Shown here: one piece after another, positions 1 to 9,668 of the stretch | Layout of the letters: each line of letters opens with the position of its first letter | How positions within the stretch are numbered: the stretch's first letter is position 1 | DNA from: Streptomyces sp. MP131-18 | GTDB taxonomy: Bacteria > Actinomycetota > Actinomycetes > Streptomycetales > Streptomycetaceae | Assembly: GCF_001984575.1 (NCBI RefSeq) | Contig: NZ_LZNS01000001.1 | Span: forward strand, 809,938 to 873,937 | Direction: 5' to 3' | Length of the DNA stretch: 64,000 bases | Notes under the pieces: model-generated | Databases searched by the model: none | Seen by the model: only the letters and a program-made list of their open reading frames with translations | What the model was told of the DNA's origin: nothing | Translations under genes and position numbers: made by a program

Positions 1-26
1 GGCTTCGCGGGAGTAGGACGCAAAGG

Positions 27-2204
27 GTGACATCCTCGCCAACGGGGCCCACCGGCCACCATCGCACCGGCGACAGCACGGAGCCGTCCGACGGCCTGCG
101 CCGCTTCGCCGCCCTCTGGTGCCGCGCCGTCCACCCGCGCGCCGCCACCCCGCTCTCCAGACCCGAGTTCGAGGCGCTGCTGCTCGGTCTCGCGCGCCGG
201 CTCGCCGACGCGCTGCGCGCCCCCCGTTTCGACCCCGCGCCCGGCCACGCCGTCGGCGCCGCCCTGGTCGCGGCCCACTGCACGTCCCCCGACGCGCTGC
301 CCGGCATCCTGGCCGTCATCGACTCCCACCTGGTGGCGCACTGCGGCCCGACGGACGGGGAGGCCGGTCCTGACGCCTCGGAGAGCAGGGCCCGCTGCAC
401 CCGGCTCCAGCACGCGGTGTCCGCCGGTTTCGCGCGTGCCCTCCAGGAGCGCACCAGGAGCGAACAGGAGGCGCTGTCGCGCGCGGCCCTCGCCGCCCAG
501 ACGGAGATGGCGGACGCGCTGCACGAGAGCGAGGCGCGCTTCCGCGCGGTCTTCAAGGGGGCCGCGCTCGGCATCGGCATCGCCGACATGGACGGCACCA
601 TCCTCGACGTCAACGACGCCCTCAACCAGATGTTCGGCGGCTCGGAGCAGCACATCCGCCACCGGAACGTACTGGACTGGGCCCGCCCCGGGGACCACCC
701 CGAGGCGGGGCGCATGCTCGAGGAGCTGATGCGCGGCGAACGTGAGCACTACCAGGTCGAAAAGTCCTATCCCCGGGACGACGGCACGACGCTGTGGACC
801 AATCTCACGGTCTCGCTGCTGCGCGACGCCTCAGGGGAGCCGCGCTACATGCTCGCGATGACCGAGGACGTCAGCGAGCGCCGCCTGCTGAATCTCCGGC
901 TGCGCTACCAGGCGACCCACGACGCCCTGACGGACCTGCCCAACCGTTCCCTCTTCTTCGAGCGCCTCGAACAGGCGCTGGACCGCAGCGGCTCGGGTCC
1001 GGCCCGCATCGGCCTGTGCTACCTCGACCTGGACGGGTTCAAGGCCGTCAACGACAGCCTCGGGCACGCCGTCGGCGACCAGTTGCTGATCGCCGTGGCG
1101 GAGCGCCTCCAGGGCTGCGCCTCGGGACCCGGCCAGATGCTGGCCCGGATCGGCGGCGACGAGTTCGTCGCGCTGGTGGCCGACCCGCCCGAGCCGCGGG
1201 CCGTCACCGAGCTCGCCGAGCGGGCGCTCGAAGCCCTGGCCACGCCCGTGGAGGTCGGCGGCAGGGAACTGCTGGTCCGGGCCAGCATCGGCGTCGTCGA
1301 GGGGGCCACCCGGCACCTGACGTCGGCCGAGGTGCTGCGCAGCGCCGACATCACGATGTACCGGGCCAAGGCCGAGGGCGGCAACCGCTACGCGCTGGCC
1401 GACCCCGACTCCGACGCCAGGGCGATCAGCCGCCACCACCTCACGCACCACCTGCCGGCCGCGCTGAAGGGCTGCGAGTTCTTCATCGAGTACCAGCCGC
1501 TGGTCAAGATGGAGGACGGCAGCATCGAGGGTGCAGAGGCGCTGGTGCGCTGGAGCCACCCCCGGCACGGCGTGCTCGGCCCCGACCGGTTCATCCCGCT
1601 CGCCGAGCACACCGGGCTGATCGTTCCGCTCGGCCGCTGGGTCCTTGAGGAGGCGGTGCGGCAGGCGTGCCAGTGGCAGGTCCGCGGGATAGGCGGGGCC
1701 AGGCCGCTGAAGATCAACGTGAACCTCTCGCCGCGCCAGCTGCACCACCCGGAGCTGGTCGCGGACACCATCGCCGTGCTGGAGGAGGCCGGGCTCGAAC
1801 CCAGCTCGCTGTGTCTCGAAGTCACCGAGACCGCCATGATCAAGGCCGACGAGAACGAGCTGCGGCCCCTGCGCGAGCTGGCCGAGTACGGAGTCGGCAT
1901 CGCGCTGGACGACTTCGGCACCGGCTACTCCAACCTGGCCAACCTGCGCCGTCTGCCCGCCGACACGCTCAAGCTGGACCGTTCCTTCACGCAGGGCCTC
2001 CAGCGCGACCCGGCGGACCCGGTCGACCTGAAGATCGTCGAGGGCATCGTCTCGCTGGCCCACACCCTCCAACTGTCCGTCACCGTGGAGGGCGTGGAGA
2101 CATCCGCCCAGGCCGAGCAGCTGCGCGAGCTGGGCTGCGACTCCGCCCAGGGCTGGTTCTACGCACGCCCCGGCCCTCCGGAGCGCCTGCCCGAGGCGGT
2201 CTGA
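27..2204 (+). CDS. PAS-GGDEF-EAL cyclic-di-GMP signalling protein
   Basis: Probable bifunctional cyclic-di-GMP enzyme of 725 aa. An N-terminal region of about 165 residues has no domain I recognise. A PAS domain follows (about 168-285), then a GGDEF domain with an intact GGDEF at 376-380 and an EAL domain. The EAL signatures are complete: E504 in EALVRW, NLSPRQL, EVTE, DDFGTGYSNL, LKLD and VEGVE, so phosphodiesterase activity is expected. No RxxD inhibitory site is visible before GGDEF. No membrane segment is seen, so it is probably cytosolic. The GTG start at 27 has AGGA 8 nt upstream. The layout resembles RmdA of S. coelicolor (from memory). It converges on anmK. Confidence 0.9.
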   Translation: MTSSPTGPTGHHRTGDSTEPSDGLRRFAALWCRAVHPRAATPLSRPEFEALLLGLARRLADALRAPRFDPAPGHAVGAALVAAHCTSPDALPGILAVIDSHLVAHCGPTDGEAGPDASESRARCTRLQHAVSAGFARALQERTRSEQEALSRAALAAQTEMADALHESEARFRAVFKGAALGIGIADMDGTILDVNDALNQMFGGSEQHIRHRNVLDWARPGDHPEAGRMLEELMRGEREHYQVEKSYPRDDGTTLWTNLTVSLLRDASGEPRYMLAMTEDVSERRLLNLRLRYQATHDALTDLPNRSLFFERLEQALDRSGSGPARIGLCYLDLDGFKAVNDSLGHAVGDQLLIAVAERLQGCASGPGQMLARIGGDEFVALVADPPEPRAVTELAERALEALATPVEVGGRELLVRASIGVVEGATRHLTSAEVLRSADITMYRAKAEGGNRYALADPDSDARAISRHHLTHHLPAALKGCEFFIEYQPLVKMEDGSIEGAEALVRWSHPRHGVLGPDRFIPLAEHTGLIVPLGRWVLEEAVRQACQWQVRGIGGARPLKINVNLSPRQLHHPELVADTIAVLEEAGLEPSSLCLEVTETAMIKADENELRPLRELAEYGVGIALDDFGTGYSNLANLRRLPADTLKLDRSFTQGLQRDPADPVDLKIVEGIVSLAHTLQLSVTVEGVETSAQAEQLRELGCDSAQGWFYARPGPPERLPEAV

Positions 2205-2220
2205 GCGGGCGGCCGCCCGC
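2205..2220. terminator. Palindrome between convergent genes
   Basis: A perfect 16-bp GC palindrome fills the gap between the stop codons of the GGDEF-EAL gene and anmK. It can form a stem from either strand, so it probably acts as a shared bidirectional terminator. There is no U-run, as is usual in streptomycetes. Confidence 0.5.
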
Positions 2221-2221
2221 C

Positions 2222-3469
2222 TCAGGTCACGATCCGCAGCCGCCGCGGCGGCGCCGTGCGCGGCGCGGGCAGCCGCAGCGGCGCGGCGCCCGGGGTCAGC
2301 GAGCCGAGGACCGCGGGGCCACCGGCGCCGGTGGCCGAGGGCACGGAGCCCGCGAGGCCGTGCACGGTGAGGAAGCCGAGCAGGGCGAACAGGTACGCCT
2401 CCTTCGCCTGCGCCGGCAGGCCGAAGCGCTCCGGCGGAACGAGCGCGGCCGGTGCGGCGAGCGCGCGCAGCCGGTCCATCAGCACCGGGTTCCGCACGCC
2501 GCCGCCCGAGACGACCAGCTCCGTCAGCGCGTGCTCGCGGCAGGCCGCCGCGACCAGGCGCGCGGTCAGCTCGGTGAGCGTGGCGACCAGGTCGTCCGTG
2601 GCCGGGCGCCGGCCCACGGCGCGCAGCCGCGTTCCCAGGTAATCCGCGTGGAACAGCTCCTTGCCGGTCGACTTCGGCGGCGGCAGCCGGTAGTACGGCT
2701 CGTCCAGCAGCGCGTCGAGCAGCCCGGCGTCCACGGTGCCGCGGGCCGCGCGGGCGCCCCCGGTGTCCATGCACTCCGCTCCCCCGCTCGCCTCGGTGAC
2801 GGCCGCGTCGATCAGCGCGTTGGCCGGGCCGAGGTCGTAGGCGAGGACACCGCCGTCGGCGCCGCGGGCGGTGATGTTGGCGATTCCGCCGAGGTTGAGC
2901 GCCCCGCGCGCGGGCGCGCCCGGCGCCTCGTCGAGGATCAGCAGCGCGTCGAGCAGCGCGGCCAGCGGCGCGCCCTGCCCGCCGCGTGCGATGTCGCGGG
3001 TGCGCAGGTCGGAGACCACGGGCAGGCCGGTGGCCTCGGCGATCCAGGCGGCGGCGCCGAGCTGGAGGGTGCCGCGGGCGCGGGCGTCCGCCACCCAGTG
3101 GTAGACCGTCTGTCCGTGCGAGACCACGAGGTCCGCGCGCCCGCCGGCGAGGGCCGCGTCGGCGCGCGCCGCGACCTCGCCGAAGAACTGCCCGAGTCCG
3201 GTGTCGAGCCGGCAGACCCGTTCCAGGGTGGTGGCGGCGGGCGGCAGGCAGCCGGCCAGCTCGCCGCGCAGCGCGGCCGGATACGGCTCGGTGTGCAGGC
3301 CACGGGGGCGCAGGCACAGGTCGGTGCCCTCGAAGGCCAGCTCGGCGACGGCGGCGTCCACCGCGTCGTACGAGGTGCCGCTGAGCATGCCGATCACCAG
3401 CCACGGCCGGTCGCCGGAAAACCTGGTGGGGACGCCCGCCACCGGCTCGGTAGGATGAGTGAAGCCCAT
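2222..3469 (-). CDS. anmK: Anhydro-N-acetylmuramic acid kinase
   Basis: Converts 1,6-anhydro-MurNAc to MurNAc-6-phosphate during cell-wall recycling. The N-terminal GMLSGTSYDAVDAA phosphate-binding signature is diagnostic of AnmK. Further matches are the VSHGQTVYHW motif, the GGIANIT segment and the C-terminal VSGGGVRNP of the ASKHA fold. At 415 aa it is slightly longer than the usual 370-390. I kept the ATG at 3469, although its ribosome site is weak. It is divergent from metG with 83 bp between the starts, so the two may share a promoter region. Confidence 0.93.
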   Translation of the reverse strand: MGFTHPTEPVAGVPTRFSGDRPWLVIGMLSGTSYDAVDAAVAELAFEGTDLCLRPRGLHTEPYPAALRGELAGCLPPAATTLERVCRLDTGLGQFFGEVAARADAALAGGRADLVVSHGQTVYHWVADARARGTLQLGAAAWIAEATGLPVVSDLRTRDIARGGQGAPLAALLDALLILDEAPGAPARGALNLGGIANITARGADGGVLAYDLGPANALIDAAVTEASGGAECMDTGGARAARGTVDAGLLDALLDEPYYRLPPPKSTGKELFHADYLGTRLRAVGRRPATDDLVATLTELTARLVAAACREHALTELVVSGGGVRNPVLMDRLRALAAPAALVPPERFGLPAQAKEAYLFALLGFLTVHGLAGSVPSATGAGGPAVLGSLTPGAAPLRLPAPRTAPPRRLRIVT

Positions 3470-3552
3470 AAACGTGATCCGTCACACTCCGTGGCCCAAT
3501 TCACGGCCCGACAGGGCTCATTGACTCTACTCACCCATTGGAGCATCCGAGG

Positions 3553-5289
3553 ATGGCCCGACACCTCATCACCAGTGCGCTGCCCTACATCAACGGGATC
3601 AAGCACCTGGGGAACATGGTGGGCTCGATGCTCCCCGCCGACGTATACGCCCGCTATCTGCGGCAGCGCGGCCACGACGTGCTGTACATCTGCGCGACCG
3701 ACGAGCACGGCACCCCGGCCGAGCTGGCCGCCAAGGCGGCCGGGCTGCCGGTCGCCGAGTTCTGCGCGCGGCAGCACGAGGCGCAGAAGGCGGTGTACGA
3801 CGGCTTCGGGCTCCGCTTCGACCACTTCGGCAGGACGTCGTCCCCGCAGAACATCGAGATCACCCAGCACTTCGCCCGCAAACTCCAGGAGAACGGGTTC
3901 ATCGAGGAGCGCGCGACGCGGCAGGTGTACTCGCCCGCCGACGGCCGTTTCCTGCCCGACCGTTACATCGTGGGCACCTGCCCCTACTGCGGGTACGAGG
4001 CGGCGCGCGGCGACCAGTGCGAAAACTGCACCCGGGTGCTCGACCCGACGGATCTGCTCGACGCGCGCTCCGCGGTCAGCGGGAGCACGGATCTGGAGGT
4101 GCGGGAGACCAAGCACCTGTTCCTGCTCCAGTCGAAGCTGGAGCGGGAGGTGGAGTCCTTCGTCGACACCGCGGGCAAGGAGTGGCCGACGCTGGCCTCC
4201 TCCATCGCGCGCAAGTGGCTGACCGAGGGGCTGCTCGACCGGGCGATCACCCGGGACCTGGAGTGGGGCGTGCCGGTCCCCGCCGACGTCTGGCCCGAGC
4301 TGGCGGCCGAGGGCAAGGTCTTCTACGTCTGGTTCGACGCCCCGATCGGCTACATCGGCGCCACCAAGGAGTGGGCGGACGCGGCGGGCGAGGGCGAGGA
4401 GCGCGACTGGCGCGCGTGGTGGTACGAGGCCGACGAGGCGGTGCGGTACACCGAGTTCATGGCCAAGGACAACGTGCCGTTCCACACGGTGATGTTCCCG
4501 GCCACGCAACTGGGCACGCGCGAGCCCTGGAAGAAGGTCGACGTCGTCAAGGCGTTCAACTGGCTGACGTACTACGGCGGCAAGTTCTCCACCTCGCAGC
4601 GCCGCGGGATCTTCGCCGACGCCGCGCTGGAGCTGCTGCCCGCGGACTACTGGCGGTACTTCCTGATGGCGGGCGCACCCGAGTCGGACGACGCGTCCTT
4701 CTCCTGGGAGCTGTTCGCCTCCGTGGTGAACAAGGATCTCGCCGACACCCTGGGCAATTTCGTCAACCGGGTGCTCACCTTCTCGCGGAAGCGCTTCGGC
4801 GACGGGGTCCCGGCCGGGCATCCGGCGGGCGAGGCGGAGCGGCGGCTCGGTGAGGAGGTCGCGCGGCTCCTCGCGGAGTACGAGGAGCACCTGTCGGCGC
4901 TCCAGTTCCGCAAGGCGACGGCTCAGCTGCGCGCGCTGTGGAGCGCGGGGAACGCCTACCTGGAGGAGAAGGCGCCCTGGCAGCAGATCAAGACCGATCA
5001 GGACGCCGCGGCGCTGACGCTGCGCACCGCGATGAATCTGATTCATCTCTACGCGGTGGTCTCCGAGCCGGTCATTCCGTTCACCTGCGGGACGCTGCGC
5101 TCGGTGTTCGCGACGGCCGCGGAGGGCGGCGCGGGCGGCGAGGCCCGCTGGGTGACGCCCGAGGCCGCGCGGTCGCTGGACACGGTGCCGGCCGGGACGG
5201 ACTTCACCGTGCCGCCCGTGCTGTTCACGAAGATCACCGACGATGACCTCGACGCGTACCGGGAGCGCTTCGGCGGCCAGGACGGCTGA
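3553..5289 (+). CDS. metG: Methionyl-tRNA synthetase
   Basis: Class I aminoacyl-tRNA synthetase charging tRNA-Met, 578 aa. The HIGH motif is HLGN (18-21) in the context [12 protein letters not shown] zinc knuckle CPYCGY...CENC lies near residues 143-159. The KMSKS loop reads KFSTS (344-348), a variant found in one branch of MetRS. I chose ATG 3553 because GGAG lies 9 nt upstream; an in-frame TTG at 3538 has no ribosome site. There is no C-terminal EMAP tRNA-binding domain. From memory it closely resembles the S. coelicolor housekeeping enzyme. Confidence 0.95.
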   Translation: MARHLITSALPYINGIKHLGNMVGSMLPADVYARYLRQRGHDVLYICATDEHGTPAELAAKAAGLPVAEFCARQHEAQKAVYDGFGLRFDHFGRTSSPQNIEITQHFARKLQENGFIEERATRQVYSPADGRFLPDRYIVGTCPYCGYEAARGDQCENCTRVLDPTDLLDARSAVSGSTDLEVRETKHLFLLQSKLEREVESFVDTAGKEWPTLASSIARKWLTEGLLDRAITRDLEWGVPVPADVWPELAAEGKVFYVWFDAPIGYIGATKEWADAAGEGEERDWRAWWYEADEAVRYTEFMAKDNVPFHTVMFPATQLGTREPWKKVDVVKAFNWLTYYGGKFSTSQRRGIFADAALELLPADYWRYFLMAGAPESDDASFSWELFASVVNKDLADTLGNFVNRVLTFSRKRFGDGVPAGHPAGEAERRLGEEVARLLAEYEEHLSALQFRKATAQLRALWSAGNAYLEEKAPWQQIKTDQDAAALTLRTAMNLIHLYAVVSEPVIPFTCGTLRSVFATAAEGGAGGEARWVTPEAARSLDTVPAGTDFTVPPVLFTKITDDDLDAYRERFGGQDG

Positions 5290-5422
5290 GGACCGAGGCC
5301 GGCTGAGGGCGGCCGGAGTCGCCGTCCTCACGCCGTCCCCGCCGGCCGGGCCGACTGCTCCGCCCGTCCGCGCGGTCCTGGCCGCGGCGCCTCCCTCCCA
5401 CGGGGCGCGAGCGGATGTGACG

Positions 5423-6778
5423 TCAGTCGTCGGCCTCCTCGGCGAGCCCCGCGCCCTGCGGGGACGCCGCCATGACCCCGGGCACCAGCGACGGCCGGCG
5501 CGGCAGCGGGGCGCGCGACAGGCTGTCCAGCGGCGCGGCCCTGAGCGCCCCGATGGCGCGCCCCGCACCCTGCCCGGCGCCGGGACCGTCGCCGAGCAGC
5601 TCGGACGGCAGCACGAGCACGGCCTGCACGCCGCCGTAGATGTTGCTCTGGAGCTGTACGACGATGTCGTGCCGCCTGGCGAGGGTGGCGACCACGAACA
5701 GGCCCACCCGGCCGTCCTCCAGCAGCTCGGCCACGTCCATCCGCTCCGCGCCGGCGAGGAGGGCGTTCATCCGGACCTGCTCCGCCGGGGTCATGCCCAG
5801 GCCCCGGTCCTCCACCTCGATCGCGATGCCCGCCGTGACGCGCTGCACGCGTAGCAGCACCTGCGTCTGCGGGGCGGAGAACTCGGTCGCGTTCTCGACG
5901 AGCTCGGCGAGAAGGTGGATGACGTCGGCGACGGCGTGCCCCCGCACGCTGCCCTCGACGGGCGGCACCAGCTTGACCCGCGCGTAGTGCTCGACCTCCG
6001 CGATGCAGGACCGCAGCACCTCGGACATGTCGACCGGGCGGCTCCACTGGCGGCGCGGCACCGCGCCGCCGAGCACCGCGAGGTTCTCCGCGTGCCGTCT
6101 GACGCGGGTGGCCAGGTGGTCGACGTGGAACAGCCCCTTCAGCAGCTCCGGGTCCTCGACGTCCTCCTCCAGCTCCTCCAGGTACTCGATCTGCCGGTGC
6201 ACGAAGGACTGGAGGCGGCGGGCGAGGCTGACGAACACCTCGACCCGCTCGTCACCGCCGCCGCTGACGAGGGAGGACGCCTGGAAGACCGCGGACTCCG
6301 CGGCGTGCTGGGCGGCCTCGATCTCGTGCCGCAGCTGGTCGAGCTGGTCCTCGGCGGGCTCGGCGGGCGCCGGGCCCTCGGGCGGCCTGATGCGCTCGCC
6401 CCGCTCGACCTTGACCAGCAGCGCCTGGAGCTCCACGCGCCCGCGGGCCGCCTGGCGGCGCAGCCCGGCGAGGCGGGCCGTGTGCGACCTGGCCTCGCCC
6501 GCGGCGACGACGGCGGCCCCGACGACCACCGCACCGGTCAGCAGCACGGCCGAGGCGAGCACGGCCCACAGGGGACAGTCGCCGTGGGGGGCCCCGGGCC
6601 GGCCGCCGACCAGCAGATACACGACGGCCGCGGTTGCGATCACGGCGACCAGCACGGCGGGGAACGTGGCCAGGCGCAGGAGGCGGCGTCTGGTCCCGAG
6701 CTCTCCGCCGCACGGCGCGCCGAAGGCCAGCCGGCTGTGCAGGGGCGCGCCTCCCCCGTGGCGTGGCTGTTCTGGCAT
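5423..6778 (-). CDS. Orphan CvnA-like sensor ATPase / histidine kinase
   Basis: Membrane sensor-like protein of 451 aa. Two membrane segments (about 35-57 and 71-93) are followed by a helical linker, a DHp-like helix pair containing VDHLATRVRRHAENL, and a HATPase domain with the N box LVENATEFSAP and G box DRGLGM. This is the family that also supplies CvnA to streptomycete conservons. Here no roadblock, DUF742 or GTPase gene follows, so it is an orphan. ATG 6778 has AAGGA 6 nt upstream. The first 30 residues are basic and glycine-rich. The phospho-acceptor His is not certain, so kinase activity is inferred. Confidence 0.8.
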   Translation of the reverse strand: MPEQPRHGGGAPLHSRLAFGAPCGGELGTRRRLLRLATFPAVLVAVIATAAVVYLLVGGRPGAPHGDCPLWAVLASAVLLTGAVVVGAAVVAAGEARSHTARLAGLRRQAARGRVELQALLVKVERGERIRPPEGPAPAEPAEDQLDQLRHEIEAAQHAAESAVFQASSLVSGGGDERVEVFVSLARRLQSFVHRQIEYLEELEEDVEDPELLKGLFHVDHLATRVRRHAENLAVLGGAVPRRQWSRPVDMSEVLRSCIAEVEHYARVKLVPPVEGSVRGHAVADVIHLLAELVENATEFSAPQTQVLLRVQRVTAGIAIEVEDRGLGMTPAEQVRMNALLAGAERMDVAELLEDGRVGLFVVATLARRHDIVVQLQSNIYGGVQAVLVLPSELLGDGPGAGQGAGRAIGALRAAPLDSLSRAPLPRRPSLVPGVMAASPQGAGLAEEADD

Positions 6779-6947
6779 CGGTGTCCTTATCAGGCAGGTC
6801 AAGTGGGCGTAAGGCCACGCTATGCGTCAACAGGTAGGCGAACGGGCACAGTTCCGGCATTCGCCACCCCTCGCCACCTTCCAACGAGTGAAAACAGCCG
6901 GCCCGGCCGTGACGGCGGCACCCGTCGGCGGCCCCCTCCGGAGGAAC

Positions 6948-7613
6948 TCAGTCGAGCCCGGCGGCGCGGACCGTGACGTTCAGCCTGCCCCTCAGTCCGA
7001 GCCCCGCCGGGCCGCTGCCGGGGCGGGTGCGGGGCACTCCGTGGTAGGCGAGGCGCGAGGGCCCGCCGAAGACGAACGCGTCGCCGCTGCGCAGCTCGAC
7101 GTCCTGCCACGGACGCCCGCGGCTCTGCGGGGTGCCGAAGCGGAAGACGCACGTGTCGCCGAGGCTGAAGGAGACCACGGGCGCGGGCGAGCGTTCGTCG
7201 CTGTCGCGGTGCATGCCCATCCGGGCGCCGGCGTCGTAGAAGTTGACCAGGGCGATGTCGAACGGGATGCCGGACGGTCCGCCCGCGTCGGTGACCGAAG
7301 GACCGGCGTCGGCGGCGGCCTGCCGCGCCCAGTCGCCGAGCCAGGCGGGGAACGGCTTGACCGGCGCACCGTCGCCGTCGACGACGGTGCGGGCGTAACC
7401 GTAGGGGTACCAGTGCCATCCCAGGCTGAGCTGCCGGACGGACATCTCCCCGCCGCCCGGCGTCCGTACCGTGCGCAGCCCGGCCGGGGGCAGCGCCCAC
7501 GCGCGGCAGGCGGCCAGCAGCTCGGCCGGTCGCCCGTCCCGCAGCCAGCCCGGCAGGTGCACGGCGCCCGGCATCACCTCGACCCGCTCGCGCGGGAACA
7601 GCTCGTCGTTCAT
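6948..7613 (-). CDS. AlkB-type 2-oxoglutarate/Fe(II) dioxygenase
   Basis: Predicted 221-aa oxidative demethylase of the AlkB family, which repairs N-alkylated bases or acts on modified RNA. Iron ligands are visible as H and D in MHRDSDE and H in YHGVPR. The 2-oxoglutarate-binding arginines lie in RGRLNVTVR at the C-terminus. The substrate-lid segment WYPYGY and FYDAGARMGMHRD match AlkB homologues. ATG 7613 is preceded by GAGG at suitable spacing. It is tail-to-head with the sensor ATPase and divergent from the phosphatase gene. The exact substrate cannot be read from sequence. Confidence 0.87.
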   Translation of the reverse strand: MNDELFPRERVEVMPGAVHLPGWLRDGRPAELLAACRAWALPPAGLRTVRTPGGGEMSVRQLSLGWHWYPYGYARTVVDGDGAPVKPFPAWLGDWARQAAADAGPSVTDAGGPSGIPFDIALVNFYDAGARMGMHRDSDERSPAPVVSFSLGDTCVFRFGTPQSRGRPWQDVELRSGDAFVFGGPSRLAYHGVPRTRPGSGPAGLGLRGRLNVTVRAAGLD

Positions 7614-7742
7614 CTCCCCATCCTCACCCGGGAGAAGAAGGGCCGGGCCGCCGGCCGGGGCATGCCGTAGGGTCGGCCCGGGAACCGGCCCCTGCGGTGG
7701 CAGCGGCGGGGCGCCGGCGGCAGCCGACGGAGGGAGACGCAC

Positions 7743-8549
7743 GTGACGGGGCAGCAGACGGGTGATTCGGCGCTCGTGGGGATACGGAACTTCCGCGATG
7801 TGGGCGGCCTGCCGGCGGCGGGCGGGGCGCGGGTGCGGCACGGGGTGCTCTACCGCAGCGGGCATCTGGCCCACGCGACCGAGGCCGACCGGGCGTTCCT
7901 TTCCGGTCTGGGGCTGCGCACCGTCTTCGACTTCAGGAACGCGACCGACCAGGCGCTGGAGGGCCTGGACGTCGAGCTGCCCGGGGTGCGCAATGTGAAC
8001 CTGCCGCTGAACGACCCGGCCGACGGCGCCGAGTTCTGGGCGCTGGTGCGCGACGGGAGCCTCGAGCGGCTGCGGGCCGAGCTGACCGAGGAGCGGACGG
8101 TGCGGCGGATGATCGAGAGCTACCGCGAGATGGTGCTGCACCGCAATGCGGAGCACGGCGAGGTGCTGCGGACCCTGTCCGGCGGCGGCCTGCCCGCGCT
8201 GGTGCACTGTTCGGCGGGGAAGGACCGGGCGGGGCTGACGGTGGCCGTGACGCTCCTCGCGGTCGGCGTGGCGCGGGAGACGATCCTGGCGGACTACCTG
8301 GAGTCCAACGCGCCGCACCGGCGGTACCGCGTGCGGCGCGGTCCCGAGACGGAGGGCGGCGGTGCGGAGCTGCACCCGGAGGTGGCCCGTCTGCTGGCCC
8401 CTCTCTTCGACGCCAGGGCGGAGTACATCCTGGCCGCGTTCGACCAGATCGACGCGACGTGGGGCGGCACCGAGCGGTACCTGAGCGAGGGGCTCGGCGT
8501 GACCGCGGCGGAGCGCGAAGGGCTGCGCGCCGCGCTGCTGACCGGCTGA
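7743..8549 (+). CDS. Tyrosine-protein phosphatase (Y_phosphatase3 type)
   Basis: 268-aa protein-tyrosine phosphatase of the bacterial PTP family resembling MptpB and plant/fungal Siw14-like enzymes. The P-loop is VHCSAGKDRAGL with catalytic Cys156 and Arg162. The N-terminus NFRDVGG is the usual opening of this family, and RSGHLAH follows. GTG 7743 is preceded by GGAGGGA. There is no signal peptide, although some relatives are secreted effectors. It is divergent from alkB and converges on the prenyl synthase gene. It may act on phosphotyrosine or phosphoinositides. Confidence 0.9.
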   Translation: MTGQQTGDSALVGIRNFRDVGGLPAAGGARVRHGVLYRSGHLAHATEADRAFLSGLGLRTVFDFRNATDQALEGLDVELPGVRNVNLPLNDPADGAEFWALVRDGSLERLRAELTEERTVRRMIESYREMVLHRNAEHGEVLRTLSGGGLPALVHCSAGKDRAGLTVAVTLLAVGVARETILADYLESNAPHRRYRVRRGPETEGGGAELHPEVARLLAPLFDARAEYILAAFDQIDATWGGTERYLSEGLGVTAAEREGLRAALLTG

Positions 8550-8600
8550 CCGGCTGACCGGCGGCCCCGCCCGGGCCGGGCACGGCCGGTCCCGGCCGGC

Positions 8601-9659
8601 TCACTTCTGGCGGACCACGACGAAGTCGGCGAGCGCGGTCAGCCGGTTCCTGACCTGCTCCGGCATGTCCACGCGGTGCAGGGCGGCCACGGCCGTGTCG
8701 TACTGGCGTCGGGCCTCCGCCTCGGTCCACGCCCGGCCGCCGGCCTCCTCGATCAGATCGGCCCTGACGGCGAACTCGGCCTCGTCGAAGTCGTCGAACT
8801 CCTCCTGCGTCTTCTTGGCGTCGGCCGTCAGCAGCGCGGTCAGCCGCTCCGCGGCGGGCCCGCGGGCCGCGAGTGCGGCGACCACGGGCAGCGATTTCTT
8901 GCGCTGTCTGAGGTCGCTCCACGTCAGCTTGCCCGTGGAGCGCGGGTCCCCCCAGACGCCGAGCAGGTCGTCGACGGCCTGGAAGGCGAGCCCGAGGTGC
9001 TGGCCGTACAGCTCCAGGCTATCGGCAAGGGCGTCGTCCGCGCCGCCGAGTACGGCGCCGATGGAGGCCGCGCACGCGAGCAGCGCGCCGGTCTTGTTGC
9101 CCTCCATCTCCAGGCACTCGGCGACGGTGACGCGCTCGCGGTGCTCGAAGGCGATGTCCTGGGCCTGGCCGTCGACGAGCCGGCGGCTTGCGGCGGCCAG
9201 CCGCCGCGCGGCGCGCGCGGCGTGGGCGGTGTCCGCGGCGAGGATCACCTCGTTCGCCAGCGCGAAGAGCGCGTCGCCGACGAGGATCGCCTGGGCCGGG
9301 CCGTGGACCTTCCACACGGTGTCGCGGTGTCGGCGCTGCTCGTCGCCGTCCATCAGGTCGTCGTGGAGCAGGGAGAAGTTGTGCACCAGTTCGACGGCGA
9401 CGGCGCCGGGCACGCCCGTTTCCGGCGCCGCGCCCGCCGCCTCGGCCGACAGCAGGGCCAGGGCGGGCCTGATGGCCTTGCCGCTGTCGCTCGCGGCCGG
9501 GCGGCCCTCGGCGTCGATCCACCCGAAGTGGTAGGCGGCGACGGTGTTCATCGGCGGGGCGAGGCGGCCGACGGTGGCACGCAGGGCGGGCGCGGCCAGC
9601 GCCCGGCCGCGTTCCAGCAGTGCCGGGACGCCACCGTCCGGGTGGGCTGGCTGGTTCAC
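8601..9659 (-). CDS. Polyprenyl diphosphate synthase (FPP/GGPP-type)
   Basis: 352-aa trans-prenyltransferase that condenses IPP with allylic diphosphates. The first aspartate motif DDLMD is at 100-104 and the second, DDLLGVWGD, begins at D230. GKAIRPALALL carries the IPP-binding residues. GTG 9659 has GAGGAG 6 nt upstream and starts 9 nt after hpnE stops, so it is the last gene of the hpnCDE operon and most likely supplies FPP for squalene. Its usual downstream partner, the squalene-hopene cyclase gene, is absent; a convergent phosphatase gene lies there instead. Confidence 0.9.
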   Translation of the reverse strand: MNQPAHPDGGVPALLERGRALAAPALRATVGRLAPPMNTVAAYHFGWIDAEGRPAASDSGKAIRPALALLSAEAAGAAPETGVPGAVAVELVHNFSLLHDDLMDGDEQRRHRDTVWKVHGPAQAILVGDALFALANEVILAADTAHAARAARRLAAASRRLVDGQAQDIAFEHRERVTVAECLEMEGNKTGALLACAASIGAVLGGADDALADSLELYGQHLGLAFQAVDDLLGVWGDPRSTGKLTWSDLRQRKKSLPVVAALAARGPAAERLTALLTADAKKTQEEFDDFDEAEFAVRADLIEEAGGRAWTEAEARRQYDTAVAALHRVDMPEQVRNRLTALADFVVVRQK

Positions 9660-9668
9660 GTGCTCTCC

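Noticed and set aside
831..3485. Long antisense open frame over the GGDEF-EAL and anmK genes
   Set aside because: Composition is Arg/Gly/Ala-rich without motifs, and both overlapping genes have clear family signatures in their own frames.
3538..3552. TTG start for metG
   Set aside because: No ribosome site; ATG 3553 has GGAG at good spacing and begins at the conserved [12 protein letters not shown].
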